Assembly: GCF_000018545.1 (NCBI RefSeq)
Contig: NC_012587.1
Span: 2,542,001 to 2,606,000 of the forward strand
Direction: 5' to 3'
DNA length: 64,000 nucleotides
DNA from: Sinorhizobium fredii NGR234
GTDB taxonomy: Bacteria > Pseudomonadota > Alphaproteobacteria > Rhizobiales > Rhizobiaceae
Positions 25,613 through 34,299 of the stretch are shown piece by piece. Under the pieces are notes generated by a model. The model had not been told where the DNA came from. It searched no databases and worked only from the letters and a program-made list of their open reading frames with translations. The translations under genes were made by a program, and so were the position numbers. Every line of letters starts with the position of its first letter. The first letter of the stretch is position 1.

Positions 25613-26485
25613 TCAAGCCTCCAGCGTCTTGCCGATCATGCGCATCAGGAAGAATGCGACGATATTGGCGAGGATGACCGCGATGATGCCGCCGGCGGAC
25701 GCACCGCCCACGTCGAACTGCAGCAGCGCCTGCGCATAGACCAGGAAGGTCAGGGTGGTGCTCTGCGTGCCGGGGCCGCCATTGGTCGTGACGAGGATTT
25801 CCGCGAAAACCGACAGCAGGAAGATCGTCTGGATCAGGATCACGACGGTGATGGCGCGCGACAGATGCGGCAGGACGAGATAGATGAACCGGCTCCAGAC
25901 GCCGGCGCCGTCCATCTGCGCCGCCTCCTTCTGCTCTTCGTCGAGCGACTGCAGCGCCGTCAGCAGGATGAGTGTCGCGAAGGGCAGCCATTGCCAGGCG
26001 ACGATGAGGATGATCGAGAAGAGCGGCGCGTTAGCGAGGAAGTCGAAGGGCTGCAGGCCGACGAGCTTGGCGAGCCAGGCGAAGAGCCCGTTGACCGGGT
26101 TCATGAACATGTTCTTCCAGACGAGCGCCGCGACCGTCGGCATGATCAGGAACGGGGCAATCACCAGGATCCGCACGATCCCCTGTCCGAACATCGGCTG
26201 ATCGAGCAGCAGCGCAAGCGCGATGCCGCCGAAAACCGTGATGAACAGCACGCCAAGCACGATCGCCAGCGTATTGAAGACGGCCTGGAAGAAGGCGGGA
26301 TCGGTCAAGAAATAGGTGTAGTTGGTAAGGCCCGCGAACTCCTCCATTCCCGGCATCAGCAGGTTGTAGCGCAGGAGCGAGAAGTAGATCGTCAGCGCCA
26401 GCGGCACGATCATCCAGGCCAGAAGCAGAAGAACCGACGGTGCGATCATCAGCCGCGCGGCGGAGCGGGTATGCAAGGTCGCCAT
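25613..26485 (-). CDS. smoF: Sorbitol/mannitol ABC transporter permease SmoF
   Basis: 290-residue MalF-type permease. The ATG at 26485 is preferred because GGGGGA lies just upstream; another ATG at 26497 would add four residues. EAA loop: [20 protein letters not shown]. Helical segments include [20 protein letters not shown] and [20 protein letters not shown] hairpin plus T-run separates it from smoE, so it may be expressed below the binding protein. Confidence 0.93.
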   Translation of the reverse strand: MATLHTRSAARLMIAPSVLLLLAWMIVPLALTIYFSLLRYNLLMPGMEEFAGLTNYTYFLTDPAFFQAVFNTLAIVLGVLFITVFGGIALALLLDQPMFGQGIVRILVIAPFLIMPTVAALVWKNMFMNPVNGLFAWLAKLVGLQPFDFLANAPLFSIILIVAWQWLPFATLILLTALQSLDEEQKEAAQMDGAGVWSRFIYLVLPHLSRAITVVILIQTIFLLSVFAEILVTTNGGPGTQSTTLTFLVYAQALLQFDVGGASAGGIIAVILANIVAFFLMRMIGKTLEA

Positions 26486-26540
26486 GGCGTCCCCCATGTG
26501 GTGTCAACGCTGTTCCAAAAAGGCATGCGCATCCCAAAGC

Positions 26541-26603
26541 CAAAAAAGTCAGAGCGGGACTCGGGCCGAAGGCGGGGTACGCCCCCTTTCCTCGTCCCGC
26601 TCT
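26541..26603 (-). terminator. Intercistronic hairpin with T-run between smoE and smoF
   Basis: On the minus strand AGAGCGGGAC (26594-26603) pairs with GTCCCGCTCT (26551-26560), followed by GACTTTTTT. It has the form of an intrinsic terminator inside the operon, 53 bp after smoE. The stem is of the same GAGCGGGA type as the repeat at 15350, so it may be a captured repeat unit. Confidence 0.7.
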
Positions 26604-26655
26604 GGAGGTGGCCGGAGCCGCCGTTTCCGGACGACACCCCGGCCCCTTGGGAGCC

Positions 26656-27966
26656 TCACTTGATGTAGCCGGCCTTGGTCATCTCGCGCGTCGTCAGCTG
26701 CTGCGCACTGGCGAGCGCCTGGTCGACACTCATCTGACCGGCGAGCGCGGCCGAGAACACCTGGCCGACCGCCGTGCCCAATCCCTGGAATTCAGGGATC
26801 GCCACGAACTGCACGCCGACATAGGGCACCGGCTTCACAGCCGGGTTCTTCGGGTCGGCCGCGTTGATCGAGTCGAGCGTCATCTTCGCGAACGGCGCCG
26901 CCTTCTGGTATTCAGGGTTCTCGTAGAGAGAGGTGCGGGTGCCGGGGGGCACGTTCGCCCAGCCCTCCTTCTCGGCAACGAGCTTCAGATAGTCCTTGCC
27001 TGTCGCCCAGGCGATGAACTTCTGAGCCGCATCCGCCTTCTGCGAGCCCGCCGGGATGGCGAGGTTCCAGGCCCAGAGCCAGTTGCCGCGCTTGCCGAGG
27101 CCGGTGTCAGGGGCGAGCGCAAAGCCGACCTTGTCGGCGACCGTCGATTCATGCGGATTGGTGACGAAAGAGGCTGCCACCGTCGCATCGATCCACATGC
27201 CGCACTTGCCGGTCTGGAACAGCGACAGGTTTTCGTTGAAGCCGTTGGACGAGGCGCCGGGCGGGCCGGCATCGTTCATCAGCTTGACGTAGAAGTCGAG
27301 CGCATTCTTCCACTCCGGCTGGTCGAACTGCGGCTTCCAGTTCTCGTCGAACCAGCGCGCCCCGAAGGCGTTGGCGGTCGCCGTGAGGAAGGCCATGTTC
27401 TCGCCCCAGCCGGCCTTGCCGCGCAGGCAGATGCCGTAGATCTCACTGTTCTTGTCGGTGATCTTGCGGGCTGCATCCGCAATGAACTCCCAGGTCGGCG
27501 CCTCGGGCATGGTGAGGCCGGCCTTCTCGAACAGGTCCTTGCGGTACATCACCATCGAGCTTTCGCCGTAGAACGGCGCCGCATAGAGCTTGTCGTCGAT
27601 GGTCAGGCCGCTGCGGATCGCCGGCAAGAGGTCGTCGACGTCATAGTCGGGGCCGAGCTTGTCGAGCGGCAGCAGCCAGCCCTGCTTGGCCCAGATCGGC
27701 ACTTCATAGGTGCCGATCGTCATGATGTCGTACTGGCCGCCCTTGGTGGCGATGTCGGTCGTCACGCGCTGGCGCAGCACGTTTTCCTCGAGCGTTACCC
27801 ACTCGAGCTGAATGTCCGGATTCTTGGACGTGAATGCCTCCGTCAGCTTCTGCATCCGGATCATGTCGCCGTTGTTCACGGTCGCAATGGTCAGGGTCTC
27901 TGCTTGGGCCAGGCCTGCCAGAGCGACTGCCGAGCACGTGCCCAGCAGGAAAGTTCTCAAATTCAT
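26656..27966 (-). CDS. smoE: Sorbitol/mannitol-binding protein SmoE
   Basis: 436-residue family-1 periplasmic binding protein. Signal peptide MNLRTFLLGTCSAVALAGL, cleavage near AQAE. The mature start ETLTIATVNNGDMIRMQKLT, RKDLFEKAGLTMPEAPTWEF and GRGNW-like WLWAWNLAIPAG region fit polyol-binding proteins. It is the first structural gene of the smo operon, 200 bp from smoC, with its promoter in that gap. Confidence 0.93.
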   Translation of the reverse strand: MNLRTFLLGTCSAVALAGLAQAETLTIATVNNGDMIRMQKLTEAFTSKNPDIQLEWVTLEENVLRQRVTTDIATKGGQYDIMTIGTYEVPIWAKQGWLLPLDKLGPDYDVDDLLPAIRSGLTIDDKLYAAPFYGESSMVMYRKDLFEKAGLTMPEAPTWEFIADAARKITDKNSEIYGICLRGKAGWGENMAFLTATANAFGARWFDENWKPQFDQPEWKNALDFYVKLMNDAGPPGASSNGFNENLSLFQTGKCGMWIDATVAASFVTNPHESTVADKVGFALAPDTGLGKRGNWLWAWNLAIPAGSQKADAAQKFIAWATGKDYLKLVAEKEGWANVPPGTRTSLYENPEYQKAAPFAKMTLDSINAADPKNPAVKPVPYVGVQFVAIPEFQGLGTAVGQVFSAALAGQMSVDQALASAQQLTTREMTKAGYIK

Positions 27967-28166
27967 CGACTTCCTCCCAGAAGAAATTGAGCATTTGCCT
28001 TGCTCGTGGGCAATTACTCACCTTTCCGCGAAGAATGTCAATGTGCTTTCGCCGCTGCGACGCAGCGCGCGCGCTAACCAGCTGTTTCAGTTTGGATTTT
28101 TTTGTGGAGAAGATTTTTCCAGGGAACAGGCCGCCTGGCGAACTGTCATCATTCCGGAGGTTGGTC

Positions 28167-29120
28167 CTAGACGCTGAGCAGGTACTCGGCCGTGGTCTCG
28201 TCGGTGATCAGGCCGTTGATGATCTGCCCTTTGAGGGCCGCACTCAGCGCCTCGTATTTGCGCTTGCCCTTGGCGATGCCGATCACCGAGGCCCGGTCGC
28301 GCGGCGGCAGCGGCACGGAGGCGACGCGCTCGTTGATGCTGCCGGTGAGCAAAGCGCCGTCGTGGTCGAACATCCAGCCGCAAATCTCGCCGGCAGCGCC
28401 CGCCGCCATCAGCCGCGCCATCTCCTCCCGTGCCAGGAACCCGTCCTCGCAGAGCGGCGCGTCCGGTCCCAGTTCGCCGACGCCGACAAAGGCGGCATCG
28501 GCCTCGGCGCCGAGCTCCAGGGCCATTCTGACGAGGCTCTGCTTGTGCAGCACTTCGCGCTCCTCGGCCGACGAGACGAGCACCGGCAAGGGCATCGGGA
28601 AATGCCGCGCATTGATGGTGTCGGCCATACTGAAGATGACATTGTAATAGGCGGCCGAACCGTCGAGCCGGATGTTACCGGTGAGAGAGACGACGCGGTG
28701 CTGCGGGCATTCCATGGAGGGCAACTGGTCGATCGTCGCCTTCAGCGTCCGCCCCGTACCGATGGCGAGCACGACCGGATCGGTGGATTTCAGCCAGCGC
28801 TCGATCTCTGCCGCCCCGGCTTCCGCGATGCCGACGGTCGTCGAGCTCGATCCGGGATCGCTCGGCACGACGTCGACATGCCGAAGCGCGTACTTCTCCC
28901 TGAGCCGCGCCGCCGCTTCGAGGCAGGCGGCGATCGGATGATCGAGGCGTACCTTGATCAGCCGCTCGGCCATGGCAAGTGAGACGAGGCGCTGCGCCGA
29001 TTGGCGCGAAATTCCCATGATCGACGCAATCTCGTCCTGCGTCCGGCCGGCTACATAGTAAAGCCAGCCCGCTCGAGCCGCATCGTCCAGCCTGTTGTTG
29101 CTTTCCGCCTTGCGCGCCAT
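28167..29120 (-). CDS. smoC: SorC/DeoR-type sugar-binding regulator (SmoC)
   Basis: 317 residues from the ATG at 29120 (MARKAESNNRLDDAARAGWL). The N-terminal HTH is YYVAGRTQDEIASIMGISRQSAQRLVSLA, split here by eye at about residues 22-50. The remainder is a SorC effector domain: VLAIGTGRTLKATIDQLP, VGVGELGPDAPL and AVSVIGIAKG-like segments. It precedes the smo operon on the same strand and is expected to control it in response to polyols or their phosphates. Confidence 0.9.
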   Translation of the reverse strand: MARKAESNNRLDDAARAGWLYYVAGRTQDEIASIMGISRQSAQRLVSLAMAERLIKVRLDHPIAACLEAAARLREKYALRHVDVVPSDPGSSSTTVGIAEAGAAEIERWLKSTDPVVLAIGTGRTLKATIDQLPSMECPQHRVVSLTGNIRLDGSAAYYNVIFSMADTINARHFPMPLPVLVSSAEEREVLHKQSLVRMALELGAEADAAFVGVGELGPDAPLCEDGFLAREEMARLMAAGAAGEICGWMFDHDGALLTGSINERVASVPLPPRDRASVIGIAKGKRKYEALSAALKGQIINGLITDETTAEYLLSV

Positions 29121-29246
29121 CGCCACCAACTCCCCTTCCGGCGATTTGCTGCCACTATTTGCCGTGCAGGTCAAACAAAGCGCAAATCTTTGCCGCAGGG
29201 AAAAACACCCGCAGGGCCTGGAATTCGCGGAAAGCGCGACCAAAAT

Positions 29247-29262
29247 TTTACCGTTTGATAAA
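29247..29262. promoter_or_regulatory. Possible RutR-like box in smoC/preT gap
   Basis: TTTACC-N4-GATAAA has the geometry of the RutR box (TTGACC-N4-GGTCAA) and shares its TTTACC half with the better site at 38487-38502, but only 9 of 12 half-site bases fit. It lies 53 bp before the preT start, in an AT-rich stretch. Confidence 0.25.
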
Positions 29263-29314
29263 AAAATAAAGCGTGTTACCGTTCCCTATCCTGAGAATAC
29301 ATTGGGAGCCAAAA

Positions 29315-30676
29315 ATGGGAACGACGCAATCCGGGATTCTCTACGGGCGGCTGCCGCTCGCGGAGTACGAAGCCAATTTCTCCGACCTCCATCCGCCACT
29401 CGACAAGCACGAAGCGCTGGTCGCGGCGGACCGCTGTTATTTCTGTCATGACGCACCCTGCATGACGGCCTGTCCCACCTCCATCGATATCCCGTTGTTC
29501 ATTCGCCAGATTGCGACGGGCAATCCGATCGGCTCGGCCAAGACGATCTTCGACCAGAACATCCTTGGCGGCATGTGCGCCCGTGTCTGTCCCACCGAAA
29601 CGCTCTGCGAGCAGGCCTGCGTGCGCAACACGGCGGAGGAGCGACCGGTCGAGATCGGCCGCCTGCAGCGCTATTCGACCGACATCGCGATGCGGGAGAA
29701 CAAGCAGTTCTATGCGCGCGCCGCCGCTACGGGTCGCCGGATCGCCGTCGTCGGCGCCGGGCCGGCAGGACTTGCCTGCGCCCACCGCCTGGCGGTCGAA
29801 GGCCATGACGTGGTGATCTACGACGCGCGCGAAAAATCCGGCGGCCTCAACGAATACGGTATCGCCGCCTACAAGACGGTGGACGACTTTGCCCAGCGGG
29901 AGGTCGACTACGTCCTGTCGATCGGCGGCATCGAAGTGCGCCACGGCGAGGCGCTCGGCCGCGACTTCTCGCTCGCCGACCTCACCGAGGAATATGATGC
30001 CGTCTTTCTTGGTCTCGGCCTTGCCGGCGTCAATGCACTCAGGGTCGAAGGCGAAAATGCCGAAGGCGTCGAGGACGCCGTCGACTTCATCGCGGCCCTG
30101 CGCCAATCGAAGACCAAGGCGGACATCCCGGTCGGCCGGCGGGTCGTGGTGCTCGGCGGCGGCATGACCGCAATCGACGCCGCCGTCCAGGCGAAGCTGC
30201 TCGGTGCCGAGGAAGTGACGATCTGCTATCGCCGCGGCAAGGAGCACATGAACGCCTCCGAATTCGAGCAAGACCTGGCATCATCGAAGGGCGTCACCAT
30301 CCGCCACTGGCTGCAGCCGAAACGCATTGCCGTGAAGGACGGCAAAGTCGCCGGCATCGAACTCGAATACACTACCCTTGAGGACGGCAAGCTGACGACG
30401 ACGGGGGAAACGGGTATCATTGCCGCCGAGCAGATCTTCAAGGCGATCGGCCAGACCTTCCAGGCCTCCGGCCTCGGTGCCTTGCAGATGGAGAGCGGGC
30501 GCATCGTCGTCGATGCAGCAGGCCGCACCTCGCTCGCCAAGGTTTGGGCGGGCGGCGACTGCGTGCTCGGCGGAGAGGACCTGACGGTTTCCGCCGTCGC
30601 CATGGGACGCGATTGCGCCGAATCGATCAACCGGGCCTTCGCCGCCGACGCCCCGCTGGCGAGCGCCGTTGCTTGA
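29315..30676 (+). CDS. preT: NAD-dependent dihydropyrimidine dehydrogenase, PreT subunit
   Basis: 453 residues, the flavin/Fe-S electron-input subunit that passes NADH electrons to PreA for reduction of uracil and thymine. An N-terminal Fe-S domain has CYFCHDAPCMTACPTSIDI and MCARVCPTETLCEQACVR. FAD-binding GXGXXG is VVGAGPAGLACAHRL, the NAD fold is VVVLGGGMTAIDAAVQAKLL, and the C-terminal KVWAGGDCVLGGEDLTVSAV closes the FAD site. The ATG at 29315 follows GGGAG. It lies 31 bp before preA. In mammals the two form one polypeptide (DPYD). Confidence 0.93.
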   Translation: MGTTQSGILYGRLPLAEYEANFSDLHPPLDKHEALVAADRCYFCHDAPCMTACPTSIDIPLFIRQIATGNPIGSAKTIFDQNILGGMCARVCPTETLCEQACVRNTAEERPVEIGRLQRYSTDIAMRENKQFYARAAATGRRIAVVGAGPAGLACAHRLAVEGHDVVIYDAREKSGGLNEYGIAAYKTVDDFAQREVDYVLSIGGIEVRHGEALGRDFSLADLTEEYDAVFLGLGLAGVNALRVEGENAEGVEDAVDFIAALRQSKTKADIPVGRRVVVLGGGMTAIDAAVQAKLLGAEEVTICYRRGKEHMNASEFEQDLASSKGVTIRHWLQPKRIAVKDGKVAGIELEYTTLEDGKLTTTGETGIIAAEQIFKAIGQTFQASGLGALQMESGRIVVDAAGRTSLAKVWAGGDCVLGGEDLTVSAVAMGRDCAESINRAFAADAPLASAVA

Positions 30677-30707
30677 TAAGCAGAGCTGGATCGAGAGGAC
30701 GAGAACA

Positions 30708-32021
30708 ATGGCTGATCTTCGCAACAATTTTGTCGGCATCAAATCCCCGAACCCGTTCTGGCTCGCCTCGGCGCCGCCGACGGACAAGGCCTATAACGTC
30801 GAGCGCGCCTTCAAGGCGGGCTGGGGCGGCGTCGTCTGGAAGACGCTTGGCGAGGAAGGACCGCCGGTCGTCAACGTCAACGGCCCGCGCTATGGCGCGA
30901 TCTGGGGCGCCGACCGCCGCCTGCTTGGCTTGAACAACATCGAGCTCATCACCGACCGCGACCTTTATGTGAACCTGCGCGAGATGAAGCAGGTGAAGAT
31001 GAACTGGCCGGACCGGGCACTGATCGCCTCGATCATGGTGCCCTGCGTCGAGGACGCGTGGAAAGCGATCCTGCCGCTCGTCGAGGAAACCGGGGCCGAC
31101 GGCATCGAGCTCAACTTCGGCTGTCCGCACGGCATGTCCGAGCGCGGCATGGGTTCCGCGGTCGGTCAGGTGCCCGAGTATATCGAGATGGTGGTGCGCT
31201 GGTGCAAACAGTACACGCGCATGCCTGTCATCACCAAGCTGACGCCGAACATCACCGACGTCCGCAAGCCGGCGCGTGCCGCCAAGGCCGGCGGAACCGA
31301 CGCAGTGTCGCTGATCAACACGATCAACTCGATCACCTCGGTCAATCTCGATACCTTCTCGCCGGAGCCCTCGATCGACGGCCGGGGCAGCCATGGCGGC
31401 TATTGCGGCCCGGCGGTCAAGCCGATCGCGCTCAACATGGTCGCCGAGATCGCACGCGATCCGGAAACCTACGGCCTGCCGATCTCCGGCATCGGCGGCA
31501 TCACCACCTGGCGCGATGCGGCCGAATTCCTGACGCTCGGCGCCGGCAACGTGCAGGTCTGCACGGCGGCGATGACCTACGGCTTCAAGATCGTCCAGGA
31601 AATGATCTCGGGGCTATCGGACTGGATGGACGCCAAGGGCCACAGGACGCTCGACGACATCTGCGGCCGTGCCGTGCCGAACGTCACCGATTGGCAGTAT
31701 CTGAACCTCAACTACGTCAGCAAGGCGAAGATCGACCAGGACGCCTGCATCAAGTGCGGCCGCTGTCACATCGCCTGCGAGGACACCTCGCACCAGGCGA
31801 TCACCCAGTTCGTCAACGGAATGCGCCATTTCGAGGTGATCGAGGAGGAATGCGTCGGCTGCAATCTCTGCGTCAACGTCTGCCCCGTCGAGAACTGCAT
31901 CACCATGGAGCCGCTCGCCGCCGGCACGCTCGACAAGCGTACCGGCAAGCCGGTCGATCCGAACTACGCCAACTGGACGACGCATCCCAACAACCCGATG
32001 GCCCGCCAGGCCGCCGAGTAA
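30708..32021 (+). CDS. preA: NAD-dependent dihydropyrimidine dehydrogenase, PreA subunit
   Basis: 437 residues, the catalytic FMN subunit. The DHOD-like barrel shows IKSPNPFWLASAPPTDKAYN, GIELNFGCPHGMSERGMGSA and ISGIGGITTWRDAAEFL. The C-terminal domain carries two 4Fe-4S clusters, CIKCGRCHIACEDTSH and CVGCNLCVNVCPVENC. GAGAGGACGAGAACA precedes the ATG. It catalyses the first step of the reductive pathway; the next enzymes (dihydropyrimidinase and an amidohydrolase) are encoded at 38.6-41.4 kb. Confidence 0.95.
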   Translation: MADLRNNFVGIKSPNPFWLASAPPTDKAYNVERAFKAGWGGVVWKTLGEEGPPVVNVNGPRYGAIWGADRRLLGLNNIELITDRDLYVNLREMKQVKMNWPDRALIASIMVPCVEDAWKAILPLVEETGADGIELNFGCPHGMSERGMGSAVGQVPEYIEMVVRWCKQYTRMPVITKLTPNITDVRKPARAAKAGGTDAVSLINTINSITSVNLDTFSPEPSIDGRGSHGGYCGPAVKPIALNMVAEIARDPETYGLPISGIGGITTWRDAAEFLTLGAGNVQVCTAAMTYGFKIVQEMISGLSDWMDAKGHRTLDDICGRAVPNVTDWQYLNLNYVSKAKIDQDACIKCGRCHIACEDTSHQAITQFVNGMRHFEVIEEECVGCNLCVNVCPVENCITMEPLAAGTLDKRTGKPVDPNYANWTTHPNNPMARQAAE

Positions 32022-32041
32022 GGGAAGGTCGACGCACGAGA

Positions 32042-32071
32042 GAAGGCCGCCGGTAACCACCGGCGGCCTTC
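32042..32071. terminator. Long hairpin between convergent preA and oxidoreductase genes
   Basis: Perfect 13-bp arms GAAGGCCGCCGGT and ACCGGCGGCCTTC with an AACC loop. It is symmetrical and can serve both strands. Only a weak T-run follows. Confidence 0.75.
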
Positions 32072-32087
32072 TGCGTTTGCCGTGACC

Positions 32088-33110
32088 TCAGAACTCGATA
32101 ACCACCTTGCCGAAGGGGCCGCGATCGAGATGCGCTAACGCCTCGCGGGCCTCGGTGAACTTGTAGCGCCTGTCGATCACCGGCTTCAGGTGCAAGCGAT
32201 CGACGGCATCGACCAGGTCCTCGAGGGCGCGGCGATGTCCGACGCTGATGCCCTGCAGCACCGGCGATTTCAGCAGCAATGGCGCAACCGGGCCGGAAAC
32301 CTCGAAGCCTTCGAGCACGCCGATCACCGAGATGCGTCCGTCCGGGGCGACCGCCTTCAAAGACTGGCCGAGCGCGGCGCCGCCAGCGATCTCCAGGATA
32401 TGGTCGGCGCCATGGTCATCGGTGAGTGCGTAGACGCGTTCCACCCAGTCTTCGCTCAACCGGTTGATGCCGTGGTCGGCGCCAAGCGCAAGCGCCTTCT
32501 CGAGCTTTTCCCGGCTGCTTGACGTGACGATCACCTCGGCGCCGGCGGCCTTGGCAATCTGCAGCCCGAACAGTGCGACGCCGCCCGTGCCCTGAACGAC
32601 GACACGGTCGCCGGGCTTCAGTTGCCCCTTCTCAATCAGCGCGAACCAGGCGGTCAGGCCGGCGCAGGGAAGTGTGCTTGCCTCAGCGGCGTCAAGGCTC
32701 TTGGGCGCGGGGACGAACCAGTCTTCCGGAAAGGCGACATATTCCGACAGGAGGCCCGGGTGCACTCCACCAAGCGTGTCATATGCAGGCGTCCTGCCGT
32801 TTCCGGGCCGTAGGCCATCGAGCCAACCGGGCGCAAAAGTCGAGATCACCCGGTCGCCGGGCTTGAAGCCGGTCACACCCTTGCCGACCGCGTCGACGAC
32901 GCCGCTCATGTCCGAGGCCGGCACGAAGGGAAAGGTGAGTTCCAGGCCCATGCCGGACTCCAGTATCAGCTTGTCGCGATAGTTGAGCGACACCGCCGTC
33001 GTGCGAACAAGGACATCACGCTCGCCGATTTCCGGCACTTTGCGCTCCGCGATTTTCAGCTTGTGCGGGCCAACAGCCTCGGTGCTCCATTCCTGCATCC
33101 ATTTCGACAT
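32088..33110 (-). CDS. MDR-superfamily alcohol dehydrogenase / quinone oxidoreductase-like
   Basis: 340 residues. The N-terminal GroES-like domain has VLVRTTAVSLNYRDKLILES, where Asn-Tyr-Arg-Asp replaces the catalytic-zinc Cys, and PFVPASDMSGVVDAVGKGVT. The Rossmann fold has VVVQGTGGVALFGLQIAKAA. Lack of the usual zinc-binding Cys/His suggests a zinc-independent NADPH oxidoreductase. The start at 33110 (MSKWMQEWSTEAVGP) is used; an upstream extension is open but not protein-like. It is divergent from a LysR gene that probably regulates it. Substrate unknown. Confidence 0.85.
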   Translation of the reverse strand: MSKWMQEWSTEAVGPHKLKIAERKVPEIGERDVLVRTTAVSLNYRDKLILESGMGLELTFPFVPASDMSGVVDAVGKGVTGFKPGDRVISTFAPGWLDGLRPGNGRTPAYDTLGGVHPGLLSEYVAFPEDWFVPAPKSLDAAEASTLPCAGLTAWFALIEKGQLKPGDRVVVQGTGGVALFGLQIAKAAGAEVIVTSSSREKLEKALALGADHGINRLSEDWVERVYALTDDHGADHILEIAGGAALGQSLKAVAPDGRISVIGVLEGFEVSGPVAPLLLKSPVLQGISVGHRRALEDLVDAVDRLHLKPVIDRRYKFTEAREALAHLDRGPFGKVVIEF

Positions 33111-33215
33111 GTTCGTTCCTTTCCTGTTGTTGCGCTGGAACGAACATAATGTTGAAGATCGATCGCCAGTTGCGATAAGAATTCCCATCATTGGTTCTTG
33201 AGCGGATACAATCGA

Positions 33216-34115
33216 ATGGAACATCTCAACGGTATCCCGGTGTTTGTCGAGGCGGCGGAGGCGGGCGGCTTTTCTGCCGCGGCGGAGCGGCTGAACCTTT
33301 CGCGCTCCGCCGTGGGCAAGACGATCGCCCGGCTCGAGCAGAGGCTCGGCGTGCGCCTCTTCCATCGCACCACACGAGCACAGAGCCTGACCGAGGAAGG
33401 CCAGCTCTTTTACGACAGCTGCCAGAAGGCGCTCGGTGAGATCCGAACGGCCGAAGCCCTTCTCGAATCCGGGAGACAGGAAATCCGTGGCCGGTTGCGG
33501 ATCTCCATGCCGGTTCTCTTCGGCAGGCAATGCGTGGCGCCACTGTTTCGCGACCTGCTGCGCAGACACCCGCATCTCGATCTCGATTTGTCCTTCAACG
33601 ACCGTGTCGTCGATCTCCTCGACGAAGGCTTCGATCTCGCCGTCCGCAATGGTTCATCGGGCAACGATTCCGGGCTCATGACGCGCGCTGTCGCCGAACA
33701 GCGCATGACGGTCTGCGCCTCTCCAACCTATCTTGCGGCGCGCGGCGCGCCGCAAACCGTGGGCGAGCTCGCGGCACACACGGGGGTGGTCTATTACCGC
33801 GGCGGCCAACAGCGACCATGGTCCTTTCCTGTCGAAGGCAGGACCAGCGAGGCAATCTTACCGAATACCCGGCTGCGGCTCGACGATCTTGCGGCAATCG
33901 CGGACGCGGCTGCCGAGGGTCTCGGCCTTGCCTGGCTGCCCTGCTGGCTGGTGCGCGAGCGGGTGCAACGCGGCGAACTCGTCCGCGTGCTGACCGATCG
34001 GCCGGGTCTGGTTTTCAAGGTCCACGCCGTATGGCCCCGAACGCGGCTGCCGCTGCCAAAACTGCGCCTGGCGATCGATGCGCTTGCCGCGGGACTGCCG
34101 CGCATCATGGAATAG
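33216..34115 (+). CDS. LysR-family regulator
   Basis: 299 residues from the ATG at 33216 (MEHLNGIPVFVEAAEAGGFS). HTH at about 18-40: FSAAAERLNLSRSAVGKTIA followed by RLEQRLGVRLFHRTTR. The effector domain (about 90-295) is standard. It is divergent from the oxidoreductase gene across 105 bp that contain AACAT-A-ATGTT at 33143-33153, a perfect short palindrome in the expected LysR-box position. The usual LysR model would be control of the divergent gene. Confidence 0.92.
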   Translation: MEHLNGIPVFVEAAEAGGFSAAAERLNLSRSAVGKTIARLEQRLGVRLFHRTTRAQSLTEEGQLFYDSCQKALGEIRTAEALLESGRQEIRGRLRISMPVLFGRQCVAPLFRDLLRRHPHLDLDLSFNDRVVDLLDEGFDLAVRNGSSGNDSGLMTRAVAEQRMTVCASPTYLAARGAPQTVGELAAHTGVVYYRGGQQRPWSFPVEGRTSEAILPNTRLRLDDLAAIADAAAEGLGLAWLPCWLVRERVQRGELVRVLTDRPGLVFKVHAVWPRTRLPLPKLRLAIDALAAGLPRIME

Positions 34116-34299
34116 TTCCGCCGACTGCGCTAACGCGTTCGGCCACCTGAATATTCCTCAATTTTGAGGGAGTCCGGCTGCGGATCACAAAATTGAAACA
34201 GTTTGTGTAGAAAACGTAAGTTGTCCGTCCCAGCGATCTGGTCGATAAGGGGGAAAACCAGGAGCGGCCGGGGGCCGCCGGCAGACCCGGGCAGACTGT

